DNA from: Pseudolabrys taiwanensis
Lineage (GTDB): Bacteria > Pseudomonadota > Alphaproteobacteria > Rhizobiales > Xanthobacteraceae
Direction: 5' to 3'
DNA length: 64,000 bases
NCBI RefSeq assembly: GCF_003367395.1
Contig: NZ_CP031417.1
Location: forward strand, 5,419,501-5,483,500
In this document: positions 18,113 through 26,522 of the stretch, piece by piece
Layout: every line of letters begins with the position of its first letter
Numbering within the stretch: the first letter of the stretch is position 1
The notes under the pieces: generated by a model
Seen by the model: only the letters and a program-made list of their open reading frames with translations
Told to the model about the DNA's origin: nothing
Databases searched by the model: none
Program-made: the position numbers and the translations under genes

Positions 18113-18934
18113 ATGGCTCTCCAGCCATTTCGCCTGCTGCGTCCGACGTCGCTGGCCGAGGCAAAGGAGTTGCGCGCGGCGAACGGCGAGGCGTCGTTCC
18201 TGTCGGGCGGGCACACGTTGCTGCCGACCATGAAGCAAGGATTGGCGCGGCCGCCGGTCGTCATCGACCTCACGCGGATCGACAGCCTGCGCGGCATCGA
18301 TGCATCGGCAAACGCCATCACCATCGGCGCCACCACCTTGCATGCGGATGTCGCGGCGTCGCAGGTGGTGCGGACAAAAATTCCCGTGCTGGCCGGGCTT
18401 GCGGGCTCGATCGGCGACCGGCATGTGCGCAACCGCGGCACCATCGGCGGCTCGCTTGCCAATAACGACCCGGCTGCGGATTATCCCGCCGCTGCATTGG
18501 GGCTCGGCGCGACCATCGTCACCGACCGGCGCGAGCTTGTGGCCGACGATTACTTCGTCAACTTGTTCGAGACGGCGCTTGCGCCCGATGAGATGATCAC
18601 GCGGATCGTGTTTCCGACCCCCGATATCGCTGGCTACGCGAAATTCCGTCATCCGGCGTCGCGTTATTCGATCGCCGGGGTGTTCGTCTCGCGGAAGGGA
18701 GCAGACGTCCGCGTTGCCGTCACAGGCGCGGGCGAGCGCGGCGTGTTCCGGGTGACGGCCTTCGAGCAGGCGCTGGCGAAGGATTTCCGCGCCGAGGCTC
18801 TCGAAGGCCTCGCGGTCGATCCCTCGGGGTTGCTCGAGGATCTGATCGCGACCAAGGAATATCGCGCACACCTCATTCACGTGATGGCGCGCCGCGCCCT
18901 GGGCAATCTCGGTACGACGCAGTCCTATAAATAG
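18113..18934 (+). CDS. Molybdenum hydroxylase FAD-binding subunit (CoxM family)
   Basis: A 273-aa FAD subunit. It has the FAD-binding motif FLSGGHTLLPTMKQG (about residues 29-43; the family consensus is AGGTDLLP) and the second FAD motif NRGTIGGSLANNDPAADYP (about 107-125). The C-terminal CO_deh_flav_C domain follows. It completes the three-subunit hydroxylase encoded immediately upstream and passes electrons to an acceptor not identified here. The UbiD gene begins 14 bases later, so hydroxylation and decarboxylation are probably steps of one pathway. Confidence 0.94.
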   Translation: MALQPFRLLRPTSLAEAKELRAANGEASFLSGGHTLLPTMKQGLARPPVVIDLTRIDSLRGIDASANAITIGATTLHADVAASQVVRTKIPVLAGLAGSIGDRHVRNRGTIGGSLANNDPAADYPAAALGLGATIVTDRRELVADDYFVNLFETALAPDEMITRIVFPTPDIAGYAKFRHPASRYSIAGVFVSRKGADVRVAVTGAGERGVFRVTAFEQALAKDFRAEALEGLAVDPSGLLEDLIATKEYRAHLIHVMARRALGNLGTTQSYK

Positions 18935-18948
18935 AAGGAACGATCGCC

Positions 18949-20568
18949 ATGGCTGACGCGCCAGCCGACCTGCAGGAACACCTCGCCCGGCTGACCGCAC
19001 GCGGCCTTGTCACGCGCATCGATCGTCCGATCAACAAAGACACCGAGTTGCATCCGCTCGCACGCTGGCAGTTCCAGGGCGGCTTGCGCGACGAGGAGCG
19101 CCGGGCCTTTCTGTTCACCAACGTGACGGGCGCGCAGGGCGAGCACTACGATATCCCGGTGCTGGTCGGCGGGCTTGCCGCTTCGCCCGAAATCTATGCC
19201 GCCGGTCTCGGCGTGCCGGTGGAGGATATCGGCAAGGTCTGGGTGCGGGCGATGGCCGAGCCCATTGCGCCGGTACTGGTCGATACCGCGCCGTGTCAGG
19301 AAGTGGTGCAGACGGGCGAAGCGCTTCGGACCGAAGGTCTGGCGCGTCTGCCCGTGCCGATCTCGACCCCGGGTTTCGACGCTGCGCCATATCTGACGGC
19401 GACTTTGTGCGTCACCAAGGATCCCGACAACAACATCCAGAACATGGGCACGTACCGGGCGGCGCTGAAGGCGAACGACCGGCTGGGCGTGCGGATGGCG
19501 TCGCGGCTCAGCGGCGCCGGCGGCTATCTGCATTGGGAAAAGTACAAGAAGCTGGGCAAGCCGATGCCCTGCGCGATCGTCCTGGGTTGCGCGCCGGCGG
19601 TGCTGTTCACTGGACCGCAGAAGCTGCCGGTGGATGTCGACGAGATGGCGGTGGCCGGCGGTCTTATGGGCAAGCCGGTGCGGACGGTGCGCTGCAAGAC
19701 CATCGATCTGGTGGTGCCGGCGGATGCCGAGTTCGTCATCGAAGGGCTGATCGACACGGATCTGCTGGAACCGGAAGGTCCGTTCGGCGAGAGCCACGGC
19801 CATGTCGCCCTCGAAGACTTCAACATGTCGATGACGGTGACGGCGATCACGCATAAGCGTAAGCCCGTCTTCATCTCGATCATCAGCCAGGTGACGCCGA
19901 GCGAGTCGTCGGTGCTCAAGAAGGTCGCCTATGAGCCGATGTATCTCGAGCATCTGCGGCAGGTGCTGGGTATCCGCGGCGTCAAGCGCGTGGTCATGCA
20001 TGAGCCGCTGACCAACCTGCGCAAGGTCATCTTCGTGCAATTCGCGCGCGGCACGCCGAAGCCGGAGGTATGGCGCGGCATGCAAGGCGCCGCGACCCTG
20101 CAGGCCCAATGCGGCAAGCTGGTCATCGGTGTATCCGAGGACATCGATCCGGAGAACGCCAATGCGATCTTCTGGTCGCTCGCCTACCGCTCCGATTTCA
20201 CCGAGGACCTGCTGGTCACGCCATATCGTTCGAGCGGTCACGGGCCGAAGTCCGGCCGGGCGGCGATGGAAGGCACGCTGCTCATCGACGCCACGCTCAA
20301 GCACGACATGCCGCCGCTGGCGCTGCCGGCGGAAGCCTTCATGACGCAGGCCAAGGCGATCTGGGAGGAGTTGGGGCTGCCGCGCATCGTGCCGCAATCG
20401 CCCTGGCACGGCTACCAGCTCGGCGACTGGTCGGAAGAGTGGAGCGGCTTTGCAGACGCGGCCGTGGCCGGCGCGTGGCGCCAGACCGGCGAATCGACTT
20501 ACCGTCGTCGCCATGGCAATTTGAAGCCGGAAACGCCCGTTCGCGCCGTCGAATCGGGCAAGAAGTGA
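18949..20568 (+). CDS. UbiD-family prenyl-FMN-dependent (de)carboxylase
   Basis: A 539-aa UbiD-family enzyme that uses prenylated FMN made by UbiX to decarboxylate aromatic or unsaturated acids. Visible family regions are PYLTATLCVTKDPDNNIQNMGTYRA (prFMN/Mn site; the conserved N and R), the LEPEGPFGESHGH segment with the catalytic Glu residues, and the C-terminal RSDFTEDLLVTPY region. Length is normal (about 480-550). It lies directly after the molybdenum hydroxylase and before a GntR regulator. It is not the ubiquinone UbiD by context; it is more like those of phenolic, furan or pyrrole carboxylate pathways. The true substrate is unknown. Confidence 0.9.
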   Translation: MADAPADLQEHLARLTARGLVTRIDRPINKDTELHPLARWQFQGGLRDEERRAFLFTNVTGAQGEHYDIPVLVGGLAASPEIYAAGLGVPVEDIGKVWVRAMAEPIAPVLVDTAPCQEVVQTGEALRTEGLARLPVPISTPGFDAAPYLTATLCVTKDPDNNIQNMGTYRAALKANDRLGVRMASRLSGAGGYLHWEKYKKLGKPMPCAIVLGCAPAVLFTGPQKLPVDVDEMAVAGGLMGKPVRTVRCKTIDLVVPADAEFVIEGLIDTDLLEPEGPFGESHGHVALEDFNMSMTVTAITHKRKPVFISIISQVTPSESSVLKKVAYEPMYLEHLRQVLGIRGVKRVVMHEPLTNLRKVIFVQFARGTPKPEVWRGMQGAATLQAQCGKLVIGVSEDIDPENANAIFWSLAYRSDFTEDLLVTPYRSSGHGPKSGRAAMEGTLLIDATLKHDMPPLALPAEAFMTQAKAIWEELGLPRIVPQSPWHGYQLGDWSEEWSGFADAAVAGAWRQTGESTYRRRHGNLKPETPVRAVESGKK

Positions 20569-20597
20569 GCGCACGCGCGAGGGATTGAGAGAGAGAG

Positions 20598-21374
20598 ATG
20601 GCCAAAGGGGCAACCAGACTGGTCGCGATCAGCGGACAAGGCGAGCCTCAAGCGCGCCGCTCCGCTGGCGCCCGTCAGAAGTCGGCCGGGGATACCGCCG
20701 CCGCGCCGGTCGTCCGTCTCGCGCCGTTGCGGCAGCCTTCGGCCCCCTTGCGCAACAAGATCATCGCTGCATTGCGTAGCGCGATCGAGACCGGCCTGCT
20801 TGTCCCCGGGCAGCGGCTGATTGAGAAGGATTTGTGCGACCAACTGGCCGTCAGCCGCACGTCCCTGCGCGAGGCGCTGCGCGAACTGCAGGCTGAGGGT
20901 ATCCTCGAATACAACTCGAGCCGTGGTCTCTCGGTCAGCCGCATCTCCATCGACGACGCAAAGAACGCCTATCGCATTCGCGCGGTCCTCGAGGCGCTCG
21001 CGGTCGAGCAATTCATCGAGCATGCCGATGATGCGCAGCTCAAGGAACTGCGTCAGGAAGGCGAACGGCTGAAGCGGGCCTATCGCGGCGGCGTCCTCGA
21101 TGAGATTTTGCTGGCTAAGCGCACGTTCTACGATCGCATCTGTGCTGGCGCTAAGAACCCGATCGCCTTCGATATGATCAACCGGCTGGTGCTGCGGACG
21201 TCGAGCCTGCGGAAGGTGTCGCTGTCACGAAAGGCCCGGCATCAGCAAAGCATCGCCGAGATCGAAGCGTTGCTTGACGCGATCCAGCGCCGCGACGCAC
21301 GGCGGGCGCGGGCCGCGGCCATCGAGCACGTCAACAATTCCGCCCTGTCGGCATTGGGCGAGGCGGTCCAATAG
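20598..21374 (+). CDS. GntR-family regulator with FCD domain
   Basis: A 258-aa transcription factor. About 50 Ala/Arg-rich residues precede the winged helix-turn-helix (LRNKIIAALRSAIETGLLVPGQRLIEKDLCDQLAVSRTSLREALRELQAEGILE), followed by an all-helical FCD ligand domain (about 125-245) with the usual Asp, Arg and His positions. FCD regulators usually repress catabolic operons and release DNA on binding a carboxylate. It is the last gene of the operon and so probably autoregulates it. A matching operator candidate is at 13387-13397, in front of the operon. Confidence 0.92.
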   Translation: MAKGATRLVAISGQGEPQARRSAGARQKSAGDTAAAPVVRLAPLRQPSAPLRNKIIAALRSAIETGLLVPGQRLIEKDLCDQLAVSRTSLREALRELQAEGILEYNSSRGLSVSRISIDDAKNAYRIRAVLEALAVEQFIEHADDAQLKELRQEGERLKRAYRGGVLDEILLAKRTFYDRICAGAKNPIAFDMINRLVLRTSSLRKVSLSRKARHQQSIAEIEALLDAIQRRDARRARAAAIEHVNNSALSALGEAVQ

Positions 21375-21406
21375 CCGGCCGGCTGTGGAACCGGCCCGGC
21401 CGGTTT
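21375..21406 (+). terminator. Candidate terminator after gntR
   Basis: CCGGCCGG (21375-21382) pairs with CCGGCCGG (21396-21403) and is followed by TTT. The T tract is short, so this is moderate evidence. Confidence 0.45.
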
Positions 21407-21433
21407 GACAGCAATTATTGAACTAAGTATTTG
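21405..21433 (+). promoter_or_regulatory. Candidate promoter of the VOC gene pair
   Basis: A perfect -35 TTGACA (21405-21410) is 17 bases from TATTTG (21428-21433). It lies 130 bases before the first VOC gene in an otherwise unfilled 189-base gap after gntR. Confidence 0.45.
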
Positions 21434-21563
21434 AAAACGCGGCGGGACGGGCTTTTTTTAAAGCAACGGCTGTCACCGCGCGGTGTTGTACGCCCCGAGA
21501 TTGGTGCCGCGCGGGCTGGAACTGCTAATAAAAACAATGGGGGCTGGGTAGGAGACGCGCCGC

Positions 21564-22421
21564 GTGATTGCCATCGAGCAGCTTCGTTACGTCCGTCTGG
21601 GGACACCCGATCTTGCGGCGGCAACCGACTTTGCGCAGCGCATCCTCGGCCTGCAGATCGTCGACAAAGGCCCCGACCAGGTCTTTTTCCGTTCCGACTA
21701 TCGCGATCACACGCTGGTCTATGTCCGCGCCGACAAGCCTTCCTGTGCCGTCGCGTTGGAACTGCGTGATCTCGAGACCTTGGCCGCGGCCGAAAAGGCT
21801 CTCGCCGCCGAGGGCTACAAGGTCACGCGCGGCAGCGCCGAGGAGGCCGAGCGGCGCAAGGTCAAATATTTCGCCTCATTCGCGGATCGCAGCGGCAACG
21901 TGTTCGAACTCGTGGTGCGCCCGCTGCAGTCGGGCTGGCGCTATTTCCCCGAGCGTGACGCGGGCATCCTAGGTCTGGAAGACGTCGCTTTGCGCTCGAC
22001 CGCCAACGGCGCGGACGAGGCACTGTGGACCAAGGTCTTCAACGGTCGTGTGAGCGACTGGGTAGGCGATGCGGCCTACATCCGCTTCGACGACGCGCAT
22101 CATCGGCTGGCCTTCCATCCGTCGAACCGCGGCGGTCCGCTCGCCATCGAATACGCGGTCGAGGATGTCGATCTGCTGATGCAGAACAGCTATTTCCTGC
22201 GGGCGGCGCAGGTGCGCATCGTCGACGGCCCCGGCCGCCGCCCGTCCTCCAATCAATTGTTCCTCACCTTCGCCGGCCCGGATGGCGTGCTGTTCAGCTA
22301 TGTCGCCGAAGGCGCTAAGATCGCCGACGAAGAAAAGCACCGGGCTCGCCAGTTCGCCAAGAACCGCGGTTCCTTCTGCGCGTGGGGCAGCGACTGCGAG
22401 ATTCCGGAACTGCAGGGTTAG
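21564..22421 (+). CDS. VOC-superfamily extradiol dioxygenase-like protein lacking metal ligands
   Basis: A 285-aa two-domain vicinal-oxygen-chelate protein, aligned residue for residue with the next gene (same length, GRVSDWVGDA versus ARVSDRIGEA, GPDGVLFSYV versus GPDGMVFEYS). At the three positions where type I extradiol dioxygenases bind Fe with His, His and Glu it has D140, A194 and S245, so iron binding as in the family is not expected. It may be a non-catalytic partner of its paralogue or a different type of enzyme. GTG 21564 follows TAGGAGA at nine bases. The paralogue starts ten bases after its stop. Confidence 0.8.
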   Translation: MIAIEQLRYVRLGTPDLAAATDFAQRILGLQIVDKGPDQVFFRSDYRDHTLVYVRADKPSCAVALELRDLETLAAAEKALAAEGYKVTRGSAEEAERRKVKYFASFADRSGNVFELVVRPLQSGWRYFPERDAGILGLEDVALRSTANGADEALWTKVFNGRVSDWVGDAAYIRFDDAHHRLAFHPSNRGGPLAIEYAVEDVDLLMQNSYFLRAAQVRIVDGPGRRPSSNQLFLTFAGPDGVLFSYVAEGAKIADEEKHRARQFAKNRGSFCAWGSDCEIPELQG

Positions 22422-22431
22422 GAGCGCGATC

Positions 22432-23289
22432 ATGATCAAGCTGCAGGACGTCTCTTACGTTCGGCTCGGCACGGCCGATCTCGAAGGCTCGACGCGTTTC
22501 GCCACCGAATTTCTCGGCTTGGAAATCGCCGAGCGCAGCAAGGACGGCATCTATTTCAAGTCGGACGAGCGCGAACATACCCTGTTCTACTTCGAGGGCG
22601 ATCCGCGCGATCATGTCGCCGCCTTCGAAGTCGGCTCGCGCGAGGATCTCGAGAGCGCGGCGCGTGAACTGGAGGCGCTGGGCCATGCCGTTCACGGCGG
22701 CACCGCGGCGGAAGCCGAGGCGCGCAAGGTCAAGGACTTCATCGCCTTCAACGATCCGAGCGGCAACCGCATCGAACTCGTTTGGCGGCCGGCCTATAGC
22801 GGGCAGCGCTACCACGGCCTGCGCGATGCCGGCATCACCGGCTTCAGTCACATCGGCCTGTGCAGCACCGACCCGGCGCGCGATGAAATGTTCTGGACCC
22901 GCGTCTGCAATGCCCGTGTCAGCGACCGCATTGGTGAAGCGCCGCTTCTGCGCATCGACGAGGTACATCACACCATCGCGCTGTTTCCGTCGCCGACGAA
23001 AGGCATCCAGCACATCAACCATCAGGTTGAGAGCGGCGACGACGTGATGCGCTCGTTCAACTTCCTCAACGACCGGCAGGTGCGCATGGTTTTCGGCCCG
23101 GGCCGGCATCCGACCTCGTCGGCGCGCTTCCTTTATTTCGAAGGCCCGGACGGCATGGTGTTCGAATATTCGTCGGGCGTGAAGTCGATCGCCGACGAGC
23201 TGCTTTACCGGGAGCACCAGTATCCCTTCGATCCGAAGGGCTTCTGCAAATGGGGCGCCAAACCCAACATTCCGGAATTCCAGAAGTAA
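22432..23289 (+). CDS. VOC-superfamily extradiol ring-cleavage dioxygenase-like protein
   Basis: A 285-aa two-domain VOC protein similar to type I extradiol dioxygenases (BphC/catechol 2,3-dioxygenase, about 290-310 aa). The C-terminal domain keeps a 2-His-1-Glu triad: H140 (GFSHIGL), H194 (GIQHINHQ) and E245 (MVFEYSSG); H180 and Y247 could serve as the usual acid-base residues. Such enzymes open catechol-like rings next to the diol. GGAGCG precedes ATG 22432, which lies ten bases after the upstream paralogue. With the FAD hydroxylase nearby it fits a hydroxylate-then-cleave route. The substrate is not identifiable. Confidence 0.85.
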   Translation: MIKLQDVSYVRLGTADLEGSTRFATEFLGLEIAERSKDGIYFKSDEREHTLFYFEGDPRDHVAAFEVGSREDLESAARELEALGHAVHGGTAAEAEARKVKDFIAFNDPSGNRIELVWRPAYSGQRYHGLRDAGITGFSHIGLCSTDPARDEMFWTRVCNARVSDRIGEAPLLRIDEVHHTIALFPSPTKGIQHINHQVESGDDVMRSFNFLNDRQVRMVFGPGRHPTSSARFLYFEGPDGMVFEYSSGVKSIADELLYREHQYPFDPKGFCKWGAKPNIPEFQK

Positions 23290-23316
23290 GGCGCGCAGGC
23301 GCTCTGCTCCGGTCTC

Positions 23317-23406
23317 CGTTCGTCCCCGCGAAAGCGGGGACCCAGCTTGAAGTGGCAGCCTCGCATTGGGCGCTGGAGTCCCGCTTGCACGGGGAATGAG
23401 CGGAGC
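23317..23406. repeat. Palindromic intergenic repeat, type 1, copy A
   Basis: Two short hairpins (CGTCCCCGCG...CGGGGAC and TCCCGCTTGCACGGGGA) lie between outer CCG/CGG ends reading ...TGAGCGGA. The same two-hairpin unit recurs at 30281, 32807 and 39608. Here it lies between the convergent VOC and EF-hand genes, and this copy has about 30 extra bases between its hairpins. Confidence 0.8.
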
Positions 23407-23432
23407 ATGTTTCAACGTCAGTGGGTCACGAC

Positions 23433-23972
23433 CTAGAATCCGCCGCGGCCGCCGCCCATACCCATGCCGCCGCCACCGCCGCCCCTATGGCCGCCACCCC
23501 GGGGCGCGGCCTTCTCGGGCGTGCCGCTGATCTCCTGCGGCGTCACGCGGCAATCGTGGTTGGTGTCGTAGCGCGCGAAGAACGGGCTGGGCTTGTCGAC
23601 GAACTCCGCCCGGCTCACGCGCCGGTCGTGATTGTCGTCGAAGTAGGACATATCGGCGTCGGCGAAGAGCGGCTCCATTTTCTGGAGGCTTCGGAATTCC
23701 GTCGCGTCCAGAAAGCCGTCCGCGTTCTTATCGGCCAGCGTGAAGAGGCGGTTCGCGTATTGCCGCCATTCGTCGCAGGTCAGCGTGCCATCGTGGTTCG
23801 CATCCCAACGCGCCATCGATGCGACGAACGGATCGGGCGCAGGAGCCCGGCCTGGCGGTCCTCCCAGGCCTGGCGTTTGCGCCTGCGCAAGCACAGCTGA
23901 CAGTGCCACCAACACCCCGCCGGTCAATAACGACAGTCGAAAAGGACGGCGGCGATCCGGGAACGGGCGCAT
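23433..23972 (-). CDS. Exported EF-hand protein with Gly-rich tail
   Basis: A 179-aa protein with four EF-hand loops: 57-68 (DANHDGTLTCDE), 81-92 (DKNADGFLDATE), 112-123 (DDNHDRRVSRAE) and 136-147 (DTNHDCRVTPQE). The first two are canonical calcium sites; the last two lack the central Gly. The N-terminus RRRPFRLSLLTGGVLVALSAVLAQAQ is a signal peptide with a twin-arginine-like start. A tail of Gly, Met, His and Arg follows from about 158. It probably senses or buffers calcium in the envelope. It interrupts the catabolic genes on the opposite strand. Confidence 0.85.
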   Translation of the reverse strand: MRPFPDRRRPFRLSLLTGGVLVALSAVLAQAQTPGLGGPPGRAPAPDPFVASMARWDANHDGTLTCDEWRQYANRLFTLADKNADGFLDATEFRSLQKMEPLFADADMSYFDDNHDRRVSRAEFVDKPSPFFARYDTNHDCRVTPQEISGTPEKAAPRGGGHRGGGGGGMGMGGGRGGF

Positions 23973-24272
23973 CGTTTAACTCGCTTTGGCGACGGACCCG
24001 CCGCACTGAGGATTTGATTGGGGCCGAACTATGCGTGACGACGCAAACTCGCCCTCCTGTTACAGAGCGGAAACCAAATAAGCGAGGATGCAGCGAAGTG
24101 GTGCTGCGGCGGTCGCGTCAGTTGGTGGGAACGCGCAAGGATCAGTCTCATCCTGACGTTAATATGTGCAGTGCGGCATCGTGCCCACAGTTGCATCGGC
24201 CGAATTCTTTAGTATCATTTATAATACAAAGTGACGCCGGGCCCTTCCGGCGCGGGGTGGTGAACATTCGTC
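23973..24272. promoter_or_regulatory. Intergenic region before the FAD hydroxylase with possible promoter and operator
   Basis: This 300-base gap holds no gene. TATAAT occurs at 24220-24225, and the overlapping TTATAATACAA (24219-24229) is a one-mismatch copy of the TTGT-N3-ACAA-type palindrome seen at 13387. No convincing -35 is at standard distance. It may carry the promoter of the FAD hydroxylase gene and link it to the same GntR regulator. Confidence 0.35.
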
Positions 24273-25469
24273 ATGGCTGAGCCAAGAGTCGTTATCGTCG
24301 GTGCCGGTCCGGTCGGGTTGACCGCAGCCCTGTTGTTTGGCCGCAGCGGCATTCGGGTGACCCTGCTCGAGGCCGAAGCCGCGGTGTCGGAAGAGCTGCG
24401 CGCCTCCACCTTCCATCCGCCGACGCTCGATATGCTGGCGCCGTACGGCATCACCGCGCGGATGCTGGCCGAGGGGCTGATCTGTCCGACCTGGCAGATA
24501 AGGATGCATCCGTCGGGCGAGCGCGCTGTGTTCGATCTCAACGTACTGCGTGACGAAACCGATCATCCTTACCGGTTGCAATGCGAGCAATCGAAGTTCG
24601 GTCAATACCTCGTCGACGCGTTGCGTGACGTGCTGGAGGTGACGCTGCGCTTTTCGACCAAGGTTACCGATGTCACCCAGGACGGCGACAAGGTGAAGGT
24701 GGTCGCCGCGTCAGCCGATGGCGAAGAGGTTCTCTTTGCCGATTACGTGATCGGCGCCGATGGTGCGCGCAGCACGGTGCGCCGCTGCCTCGGCATCGAG
24801 ATGGACGGCGACATCTATCCGGAAACGACCATCCTCGCGACCACGCACTTTCCGTTCCACGAGTATTTGGACGGTCTCTCGAACGTCTCGTACTGCTGGA
24901 AACCGAATGGCACCTTTAGTCTGCTGCGGCTCCCCGACGTCTGGCGCGTGAGTCTGCATCCGCCGGAAGGCATGTCCACCGAGGAGGCGCTGCAGCCGGA
25001 CCCGCAGCAGGAGATGTTGCACGATATCGTGCCGGATGCCGGCCCGATCGACGTGCTGCAAACGCGGCCCTACCGCATCCACCGCCGGCTTGCCGACACC
25101 TATCGCAACGGGCGCGTGCTGCTGGCGGGCGACGCGGCGCATCTCAACAGCCCGTCTGGCGGCATGGGCATGAACGGCGGCATCCACGACGCGTTCAATC
25201 TCTGCGAGAAACTGATCGCGGTGTTGCGCGGAGAGGCGGGCGACGAACTTCTCGATCGCTATGAACGTCAGCGCCGGCCGATCGCGGCGGAAGAGATCAT
25301 CCAGCAGGCCGACCGCAACCGCGCGCGCATGCGCGAACGCGACCCGTCGCGGCGCCAGACGATTCTGGAGGACTTGCAGCGCACCACATCCGATTCAGCA
25401 AAGCTGAAAGCCTATTTGCTGAAATCGTCGATGATTGACGGCCTCAGACGTGCCGCTGTGATCGAGTAG
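24273..25469 (+). CDS. FAD-dependent aromatic hydroxylase (PheA/TfdB/MhpA family)
   Basis: A 398-aa group A flavoprotein monooxygenase. It has the ADP-binding GXGXXG (VIVGAGPVGLTAALLFGRSG, about 6-25), the DG motif VIGADGARSTVRR (about 159-171) and the FAD-ribityl motif GRVLLAGDAAHLNSPSGGMGMN near 280. It is shorter than PheA or MhpA (about 540-600) and lacks their C-terminal thioredoxin-like domain. Such enzymes use NAD(P)H and O2 to hydroxylate phenolic or heteroaromatic acids. A TctC receptor gene follows after 42 bases. The substrate is unknown. Confidence 0.9.
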   Translation: MAEPRVVIVGAGPVGLTAALLFGRSGIRVTLLEAEAAVSEELRASTFHPPTLDMLAPYGITARMLAEGLICPTWQIRMHPSGERAVFDLNVLRDETDHPYRLQCEQSKFGQYLVDALRDVLEVTLRFSTKVTDVTQDGDKVKVVAASADGEEVLFADYVIGADGARSTVRRCLGIEMDGDIYPETTILATTHFPFHEYLDGLSNVSYCWKPNGTFSLLRLPDVWRVSLHPPEGMSTEEALQPDPQQEMLHDIVPDAGPIDVLQTRPYRIHRRLADTYRNGRVLLAGDAAHLNSPSGGMGMNGGIHDAFNLCEKLIAVLRGEAGDELLDRYERQRRPIAAEEIIQQADRNRARMRERDPSRRQTILEDLQRTTSDSAKLKAYLLKSSMIDGLRRAAVIE

Positions 25470-25511
25470 CGCATTCCATCATTGTTCAGGCTGCCGGGAA
25501 AAGGAAAATCT

Positions 25512-26510
25512 ATGACATCGAGACTCGTCCGGCTTTCGGCTGCCTTCACCGTGGGGCTCGTGCTCGCCTTCGCGTCGTTCGTCGCACCGAGCGTCGCAGA
25601 TGACGATGCCTATCCGTCGCGTCCGATCACGGTCATCGTGCCGTTCCCGCCCGGGGGCTCCTCGGACATCATCATGCGCATCGCCTCGCAAAAGGCGTCT
25701 GAAATCCTCAAACAGCCGATCATCATCGAGAACCGGCCGGGCGGCGCCGGCAATGTGGCGGCCGTCGTCATCAAGCATGCGACGCCCGATGGTTATCTGT
25801 TGATGATGGGCCACACCGGCACGCATGCGGTCAATCCGTCGCTCTACACCAATCTTGCCTTCGACCCCGTCAAGGACTTCCAGCCTGTCGTACCTTTGAT
25901 TTCCTTCAACAACATCTTGCTGGTGCCGGCGGACAGCCCGGCAAAGTCGGTCAAGGATCTCGTCGCGCTCGCCAAATCGAAGCCTGAAGGCCTCAGCTAC
26001 GGCTCACAGGGCATCGGCACCGGCGGCCACCTGCTGGGCGAGTTGCTGGCCAAACACGCCGGCATCAAGCTCCTGCACGTGCCCTATCGCGGTATCGCGC
26101 CGGCCGTGACCGACGCGGTCGCCGGCCGCGTCGACATGATCTTTTCCTCCTATATCTCGTCCGCGGGCTACATCGAAAGCGGCAAGCTGCGCATGCTGGC
26201 GACCAGCGGCACGGTGCGTCACCCGCGCATACCCGACGTCCCGACGATGGCGGAGTCCGGCTACCCGGACGTTCATATGGAGCAATGGTTCGGTCTGTTC
26301 GCGCCGGCGGGGACGCCGCGTCCGATCGTCGACAAGCTCAACGCCGCCTATGTCGCTTCGCTCAACAGCGATGCCGTCAAGGATCGCGTCGTGCCGCAGG
26401 TTGCCACTGTGATACCGGGTACGCCCGAGGATCTCGAGGCCATGATGAAGCGCGACATCGTGCGGCTGGGCAAGGTCGTGAAAGAATCCGGCGCCCAGGT
26501 GCCGCAATAA
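25512..26510 (+). CDS. TctC/Bug-family solute receptor (copy 3)
   Basis: A 332-aa periplasmic receptor. The signal peptide (MTSRLVRLSAAFTVGLVLAFASFVAPSVA) precedes YPSRPITVIVPFPPGGSSDIIMRI and ENRPGGAGNVAAVVI, the strongest Bug signatures, and later PRIPDVPTMAESGYPDV. ATG 25512 follows AAGGA at six bases. It is the third TctC receptor in this catabolic region and lies between the FAD hydroxylase and the maleate-isomerase-like gene, so it probably recognises the acid those enzymes degrade. No permease is linked. Confidence 0.91.
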   Translation: MTSRLVRLSAAFTVGLVLAFASFVAPSVADDDAYPSRPITVIVPFPPGGSSDIIMRIASQKASEILKQPIIIENRPGGAGNVAAVVIKHATPDGYLLMMGHTGTHAVNPSLYTNLAFDPVKDFQPVVPLISFNNILLVPADSPAKSVKDLVALAKSKPEGLSYGSQGIGTGGHLLGELLAKHAGIKLLHVPYRGIAPAVTDAVAGRVDMIFSSYISSAGYIESGKLRMLATSGTVRHPRIPDVPTMAESGYPDVHMEQWFGLFAPAGTPRPIVDKLNAAYVASLNSDAVKDRVVPQVATVIPGTPEDLEAMMKRDIVRLGKVVKESGAQVPQ

Positions 26511-26522
26511 ACGGTCAACAGC

